Shown here piece after piece: positions 58,585 to 64,000 of a stretch of 64,000 nt of DNA; the first letter of the stretch is position 1, and each line of letters begins with the position of its first letter. The notes beneath the pieces were generated by a model. That model was not told where the DNA came from and searched no databases. It worked only from the letters and a program-made list of their open reading frames with translations. Made by a program: the position numbers and the translations under genes. This DNA is from Gnetum montanum (Eukaryota; Streptophyta; Gnetopsida; Gnetales; Gnetaceae). The stretch lies in NCBI GenBank assembly GCA_015680685.1, contig MNCI01004998.1, forward strand, positions 177,892 to 241,891, given 5' to 3'.

Positions 58585-59445
58585 CTATACGTAATCACCC
58601 CCTGTATTACTGTATGTGTTGCATGGAACTTTCTTCTTCTCGATCTTCCCAAAAGTTTTTTCTTTAGATATTTCCAGGGAAAGATCACAGATTCCTAGGC
58701 ATGTATTTATGGTACTGAGCCATGCCCTCCCCATTATTATTGGGAAGTCCCCTTTTTCATTGTTTACTTGTATCACTAGGAAATCAGTTGGGTATGACCA
58801 ACCACACACAGTGGTAATGATGTTCTCCACTAGTCCCAAGGGAATAGTGATGGACTGGTCAGCTAGCTCTAAGTAGATATTTCTCTTCTTTAGTGGGGGA
58901 AGATTCCAAGATTTATACATCTCTTGTGATATTAAGTTAACTTCGGAACCTAAGTCCAGAAGAGCTTTACATGGTTTGTTCCTAACGACTTGGAGATAGA
59001 TTAAAGGGCTTTTGGGGTCAGGGAATTTCTTGGGAAGGTGGCCCTCCTTGATCCAGTCAGTGACGGTATGTGTTAACATAACTGTGTGCGTTGAGCTCTG
59101 TTTTTGGTTTGAAGGGAACTCTGAAGCCTTATTTGATGGAGAAGCGTTTAGAGGCTCAACCACTTGTGGTTGTGAGAGCTTGGTTGGACCGTTGGTTCTG
59201 AAGAAAGGTCTTCTCTTTATATAGTTGTCAGAACTAGCAGTAGGTTGAAGGTTTATAGCTCTTGTAGCATTACGTTGCTGCAGTTGAGTGGGAAGTTCCC
59301 CTTGCATTGCTGGAGCAGGTGGTAATGGAGTTATTGGTGTGAGAGTTGCAGATGGATTTGGAGGATGGTATGTATGTGGTGTGTCTCCCCTAGGAGAAGG
59401 AGTCCTATAATACTCCCAAGCTTGGTAGTAATTTTGTGATGTCAC
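58585..59445 (-). CDS. Element E gag C-terminal tail and aspartic protease (open for 286 codons)
   Basis: The longest uninterrupted retroelement ORF of the window. The N-terminal 120 residues are Pro/Thr-rich (TPSPRGDTPHTYHPP), the gag tail. The protease follows: SPLIYLQVVRNKPCKALLDLGSEVNLISQEMY with the active-site D-L-G-S, then VCGWSYPTDFLVIQV and FPIIMGRAWLSTINTCLGICDLSL. The gypsy retropepsin pattern is intact by eye. It would cleave the Gag polyprotein. The upstream gag has stops, so expression of the full protein is doubtful; the ATG may be internal to a longer original frame. Confidence 0.75.
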   Translation of the reverse strand: MTSQNYYQAWEYYRTPSPRGDTPHTYHPPNPSATLTPITPLPPAPAMQGELPTQLQQRNATRAINLQPTASSDNYIKRRPFFRTNGPTKLSQPQVVEPLNASPSNKASEFPSNQKQSSTHTVMLTHTVTDWIKEGHLPKKFPDPKSPLIYLQVVRNKPCKALLDLGSEVNLISQEMYKSWNLPPLKKRNIYLELADQSITIPLGLVENIITTVCGWSYPTDFLVIQVNNEKGDFPIIMGRAWLSTINTCLGICDLSLEISKEKTFGKIEKKKVPCNTYSNTGGDYV

Positions 59446-59459
59446 ATGACCAATAGAGT

Positions 59460-61615
59460 CATGCGGAGAGATTGGCTACTACACGTAGTAGCCATATGGA
59501 TTTGGTTGCCGGTAAGGGTATTGTTACCTTGGCAGTGGCATCCCCCATGAATGTGGGTATTGCCACTACTGGTGTTGCTCAATAGGTTGTGATGGAGTTC
59601 CACTTGGATAATATGTTAATGATTGGTGGAACTACCTTGGGTTACCTTGGGGATAAGGTAACCATCGAGGTGCTTGTCGTTTGTTAATTCGTGGGTTGAG
59701 TGCATACACCCCAGACTCTTGTAGATGTGAGATTACCAGGCAACATCCCTTAGGATGGTCATACTGGCATATCTCACATCCACCATCATTGTCTGTATCA
59801 GAATCCACAACCTCTTCGGTCATGGCCATTTTACCCTTACCTTTGTTACGTGCATGGTCCAAATCCCTCTTTTTATTTTTTTCATAGTCACTACTTCATT
59901 CCTTAGACTCCTCTACGATTTTGAGAATGGTTTCAAATCTACTATCTAAGGAGTCCCACATTTGGTCTACCTTCGTCGACACTTCTGTTGTTAATTTTTG
60001 GAGTGGCAAGATTTTCCTATTTACCATCTCTCCGAGTGGTGACTCTTCCTCCTCCTCATAGAATCTTACTCCCCTTTTTCAGAGGGAAGGATCGCAGTTG
60101 TACTCTTCCACACTTTCTCTCTTACATAGCTCTCCTTCTTCCTTAGCTACTTGCTCCAAAAATCTATGAACCTGATGGGACCTAAGCTCTGATAATCTCC
60201 CTTGGGGATATGTTCCAAGGGTTCTCCTGGTTTCATGCCTAAGTCCATCTATGAGATGGCATAGTTGATCTTGCTGCGAGTAACCATGGCCTAGGCAACG
60301 ATGTAACAGTGCATAATATTGGCCCATGGTAGCATCCAAGGGTTCATGAGTTCCCTGATTCCATCCTTGGATTTGCTTTCATAGGTTGGACACCTGGGAG
60401 TACATTTGATACTTATCGTTGAACAGTTTTAGCATCGTACTCCACCTTCGAATGGATTCCGATTTTAAGGACCGATACCAACTTTTTGCTTCTTTTACTA
60501 GTGTCCTTGGAAATAACTTTAGCTTTTTCCATTCATTCTCAATGTTCTGCAAGGCACATGCATCATGAAATTCTTGTAAGTGGTTTTGAGGATTAGCGTT
60601 GTATCCCCCCTCAAATCGTGGGATGTTATTCATGTCTAATCTCTTGATCCTGCTATATTTTTGGTGCCTTGTAGGAATTCTAACGGCTTCCATGATCTCT
60701 AACATGCTTCGAGTTGTGAGTAGGATTTTTCATGGTCATTCCATTCATAGCATCTATGATGTCTATGTGGTTCCCTACTCTCCCTTCTTCCATGCCATGA
60801 TTCTCTAGAGTGCCCTCATCCTTGCCTCGACTCTCTCGTCGAGGTTTCTCACTCTGTTTACCTTTATCCTCAGAGTTAGGTTCCTTATGACTACATCCTG
60901 ATACTGAAGGAGAGGATGAATGTGATGATGAAGGTGAAGAAGAAGTAGAACCATCTCCATGATAATGTTTTCTACCTTCTCTTCGGTGGTCTCGGCCCCG
61001 ATCGTGATGATGATCAGAATGCTTGTCCCTATCATGTGTTTGTGTTCCCTCGTTGAAGACTTGGTGTTCATGGGGATCAGAACTAGGGTTTTGAATCATG
61101 GAGTGAAGGTTCTGATACACCACCTCCTCACCATCATTAGGAGGAGGAACATCATTTTGTGGAGAACCTATTGAAATAGGTTCACCACCCTCAATTTTGC
61201 TTAAGACGGGTGGAGCGTTATGGGGTCCTTTGCCCTTCAAAGATGTGTGGTAACTCTCCTGTCACAAGTCCCATTGACATTGCACTTCTATGGAATGGTA
61301 GTCCCTTGTGTCATAATCACATGCAATGTACTCTACATACAATTGTGACATGCCTATTTATGTAAGAGCATGAAGAAGCATGTTGGGGACTGCTTGGTCT
61401 AGAGGCAACACTATGTTACCCTCCAAGTCTCTCCAACACGGTTTTTCATCTTGATGGAGAATAAAGGTAAAGTTGAGTATATACTCATCGTCATGAATAT
61501 ATACCACACAGAATTGTTGAGGAATTGGCAGATTTTGGTTATGTATATTGTGTTGCCGACTATTTGTAGTGTTGTTCCTAGGCGGTGAAGTGCTTTTGTG
61601 TGAAGAAGAAGACAT
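59460..61615 (-). pseudogene. Element E gag (broken)
   Basis: Starts MSSSSHKSTSPPRNN at 61615. Pieces: 61358-61615 (FILHQDEKPCWRDLEGNIVLP), 60680-61240 (MKGKGPHNAPP, His/Arg-rich and Ser-rich regions), 60379-60705 (IKRLDMNNIPRFEGGYN, KLKLFPRTLVKEAKSWYRSLK), 60079-60339 (GQYYALLHRCLGHGYS), 59632-59862 with the zinc-knuckle-like CEICQYDHPKGCC at 59740-59778. Only a few stops separate the pieces, so it is younger-looking than the gag of G. Capsid and RNA-binding role. Confidence 0.8.
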
Positions 61616-61739
61616 TTTTGTCTTATTCGGTGTGCTATTTACCGTTATCTTATTTTTATTTTGATCAACCCTGAAGGTTTGTTCTAGCTCCCAACGATAT
61701 GAATGATTTCCTATGTTCTACGTAGTGCACAAACAACTA

Positions 61740-61759
61740 AGTCCCTGGAATGGTGCCAA
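61740..61759 (-). other. Primer-binding site of element E
   Basis: Minus strand TTGGCACCATTCCAGGGACT adjacent to the LTR; tRNA-Asp type. Confidence 0.75.
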
Positions 61760-62536
61760 TGATGAGTGGCGAGGTACCCCTACACTCAACCATATGAATA
61801 CGAGCATCTCACACGTGATCCAGTCGAACTCCAAGGACTAAGTGCTTACCTGCTCTAATGGAACACTTTAGGTTAATCAATCGTTGTCTTCCCAAACTTA
61901 CTTGTATTGTCACAGTTGTATGGTTAAGTAAGCTTGAGGTATATGATTTTTATATCTTTTATCTTTTTAACGCCTATGCTAATAGGGAAAGGTGAAGAGA
62001 ACTAAATGACTAACTTTCATTAACTATTCACTAACTAAGTTCTAAGTATCCTAGCATTAGTATCCATTCCCACTTACCACACACACCCTGAACTAGTGCA
62101 ACGCTACTAGGATTACCAAATGCTACTCGTTACTGGGTTACCAAGCATTACACACGTGCTCGAAGCGGTCATACTGAATGCACTTAACTAGGAGAGTCAA
62201 GGGTTGAAAGAGTATAATTATCTAGGAAAGCATTTAAAAATTTAATAATAATTAAATCCTATTTAGCTTAGTCCATGTGCTACAAGGTTTATCATAAAGT
62301 TCGTCTTTATTTCCGTACACAAATGTGTGCTTAGGTACAAATTTCTCGAATAAAGATCTGTTCACTTTGAGACTCCTATTATGGGCACATGGAAATTATT
62401 CTAACTCTGGAATGGTAAAACTACTATAGTTTGGCTAAGGGACTAACTCTAGATGCCTAAAACAGGGAAAGCTACCTCTTATTTATAGATGTTGTAATAG
62501 GCTATGATATCGTGTACGCAATATCGCGGCTCATCA
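61760..62536 (-). repeat. 5' LTR of element E
   Basis: 777 bp, plus-strand order TGATGAGTGGCGAGG...GCGGCTCATCA. Complete partner of the split 3' LTR. Confidence 0.9.
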
Positions 62537-62541
62537 CAAGG
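62537..62541. repeat. Target-site duplication of element E, right copy (CAAGG)
   Basis: Identical to 47989-47993. Confidence 0.85.
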
Positions 62542-63916
62542 AAAGTCACCTACCTAGGCTTGATATTAATAATATCCCTAAGTTCATGGGAGGCTATGAT
62601 TTTGATCCACAACATCATCCACAAGCCTTCCATGATGCTTGTGCCTTATACAACATTTAAAAAGTGGATGGCAAAAGGTTAAGCTCTCTCCTAGGACACT
62701 AATCGATGAAGCTAAAAGTTGGTATAGATCATTGGAACCCAGTTCCATTTACTAGTGGTCCACAATGTTGGAACTTTTCAATAAAAAATATTAAACCTAT
62801 GTGAGAGTTTCCAACCTAAGAAAATAAATCCAAGAGTGGAAGCAAGAATATCATGAACCCTTGGAAGTGTCCTTGGAAAGATACTATTTGCTACTACATA
62901 GATGCCTAGGCCATGATTTCTCTGAGGAAAGGAAACTTTTCCACATCATAGATGGGCTTTGTAAAAAAACAAGGGAGACCCTTAGGATGTATGCTCCAAG
63001 TCAATTATATGAGCTACGAACCCATTAGATCAAAGAGTTAATCAAGCATGTGGTGAAAGAAGAAGGAGAGCTATGTAGATGAGAGAATGTAGAGGAAAAT
63101 AACTAGGACTCCACTTTGCAAAAGAAAAACATCCATGTCTATGATAAGGAAAAAGAGGCAGCTCTTGATGAGGTGATTTTACAATAGACCTTGCTAATAA
63201 AAAATTCTATAGTTGAGATTAAAGAAAAGTTGGATAAGTTGTTAGAATCAATGAATGAGAAAGGTAAAAATTCTCAAGAAATCATAGAGGAGAGAGTGGC
63301 ACAAAACAAATTAAGTGATCACAACAAAAGGAGGAAAAAGAACCAAGAAATAGCTAGGAACACTTTTCGGTAAGAAGGGAAAATGGTTGTAGAAGAAGAG
63401 GTTATAGACTTAACCACTGAAGAGGATGGTGGGTGTGACATTTACCTATATGACCATCCAAAGGGCCATTGCCTAGTATTGTTGCATCTACATGAGTATT
63501 GGGCAAGGGCATTAAATTCAAAGTTTGTATAGAAGTACATGCCCAAGAGATTTTCTCTTTCACATAGTAATTTTAGACAACCCCAAAACCAATCATACTA
63601 TCCTAGGGGGACTTATTACCAACCTCAACATAAGCATGAATTGCAGTGGCAACAACCACAGTTGTGGGGGAGGCCACCACCAAACTAGCCCTACCCTTAC
63701 TACAAGCTGAACTCATATGGATATTATGTTCAACAATCTGTTCCCTGACTGGTTCTACTTCCTCTACCTCAAATCACTACTACCACTCTCCCAAATATCA
63801 ACATCCCACAACATCTTATATGAGGTCACCACCTCACACCTCTCATCCTTTGGCATATCCTCAATATTCTCATACTCACATGCCATTGCTAGCAACACAA
63901 GAAGGTTTGACATCAC
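62537..63916 (+). pseudogene. Element F gag, C-terminal part (broken)
   Basis: Resumes the F gag: HLPRLDINNIPKFMGGYDFDPQHHPQAF, then the core with stops (LELFNKKY, YYLLLHRCLGHDFSEE), KHVVKEEGELC near 63050, a Lys/Glu-rich segment at 63191-63373, and a zinc-knuckle-like region near 63432-63472 (CDIYLYDHPKGHC, second Cys replaced by Tyr). The Tyr/Pro/His-rich tail follows (63646-63900). It ends abruptly at about 63916, where unrelated sequence begins. Confidence 0.75.
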
Positions 63917-64000
63917 TGTAACGATGGAAAACGTCGGCAGCTGGAAATACCGACCGAAATTCCGTGTACACAGCTTTAACCACGGATCCGCGCGAGGGCT
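63917..64000. mobile_element. Possible start of another LTR element
   Basis: The gag tail of F breaks and is followed by TGTAACGATGG and GC-richer sequence unlike any other part of the window. A TG start at the break fits an LTR boundary, but only 84 bases are visible. Confidence 0.35.

Larger units (their letters stand above)
47994..62536 (-). mobile_element. Ty3/gypsy element E, RT-RNase H-integrase deleted, carrying nested element D
   Basis: Minus-strand element in the gag of F: 5' LTR 61760-62536, PBS, gag, protease, a pol relic, 3' spacer, polypurine tract, 3' LTR split by element D (47994-48257 plus 55736-56249). The 3' LTR pieces total 778 bp, against 777 bp for the 5' LTR. Perfect 5-bp target duplication. 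It lacks RT, RNase H and integrase, so it would need enzymes in trans. Confidence 0.9.

Noticed and set aside
1-64000. tRNA or rRNA genes
   Set aside because: No A/B-box pair with a cloverleaf or rRNA motif was recognised; the tRNA-like stretches are retroelement primer-binding sites.

Overview
This is plant nuclear DNA, about three quarters of it LTR retrotransposons, with one clearly recognisable host gene. The host gene (28922-33433, minus strand) has nine exons that assemble into an uninterrupted 482-residue cytochrome P450 of the CYP707A family (abscisic acid 8'-hydroxylase). That family, together with Athila/Tat-like Ty3/gypsy and Tnt1-like Ty1/copia elements, places the window in a seed plant. 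I cannot name the species; a gymnosperm or a non-grass angiosperm would both fit.

Left block, 1-25932: a nest of Ty3/gypsy elements. Element G (minus; pol runs off the left edge; 5' LTR at 25042-25932) is split in gag by element A (plus; 4388-23638; TSD CCAGT/CTAGC). A is split in gag by element B (plus; 6757-15915; TSD GTATT/GTATC). B contains a third, differently evolved LTR (11822-12782), so it is a fused or doubly nested structure. Elements A and G carry gag, protease, RT, RNase H and integrase, all broken by stops. B carries gag and an extra spliced 3' ORF but no pol.

Central island, 25933-36844: low-copy DNA with the CYP707A gene, its probable promoter (TATA boxes, a CT tract, and two CACGTGGC ABRE motifs on the gene strand) and short microsatellites. 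A complete but degenerate Ty1/copia element (36850-42183, minus, TSD ACATG/AAATG) follows. From 42189 to 46489 there is AT-rich intergenic DNA with a 116-bp tandem duplication, a possible copia LTR relic and degenerate repeats.

Right block, 46490-64000: a second nest. Element F (plus) is split in gag by element E (minus; 47994-62536; perfect TSD CAAGG). The 3' LTR of E is split by element D (minus; 48258-55730; perfect TSD ATTAA). E keeps gag and protease but has lost RT, RNase H and integrase. D, like B, has gag plus the extra 3' ORF and no pol. At 63917 another LTR-like sequence appears to begin inside F and leaves the window.

The gypsy families share LTR ends (TGATRA...TCATCA), a PBS resembling the 3' end of tRNA-Asp, an unusual gag zinc-knuckle spacing, and U3 regions built from repeats around the palindrome GATATC. 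The pol-less B and D probably depend on A/G-type relatives for enzymes. No tRNA, rRNA or CRISPR feature was seen.
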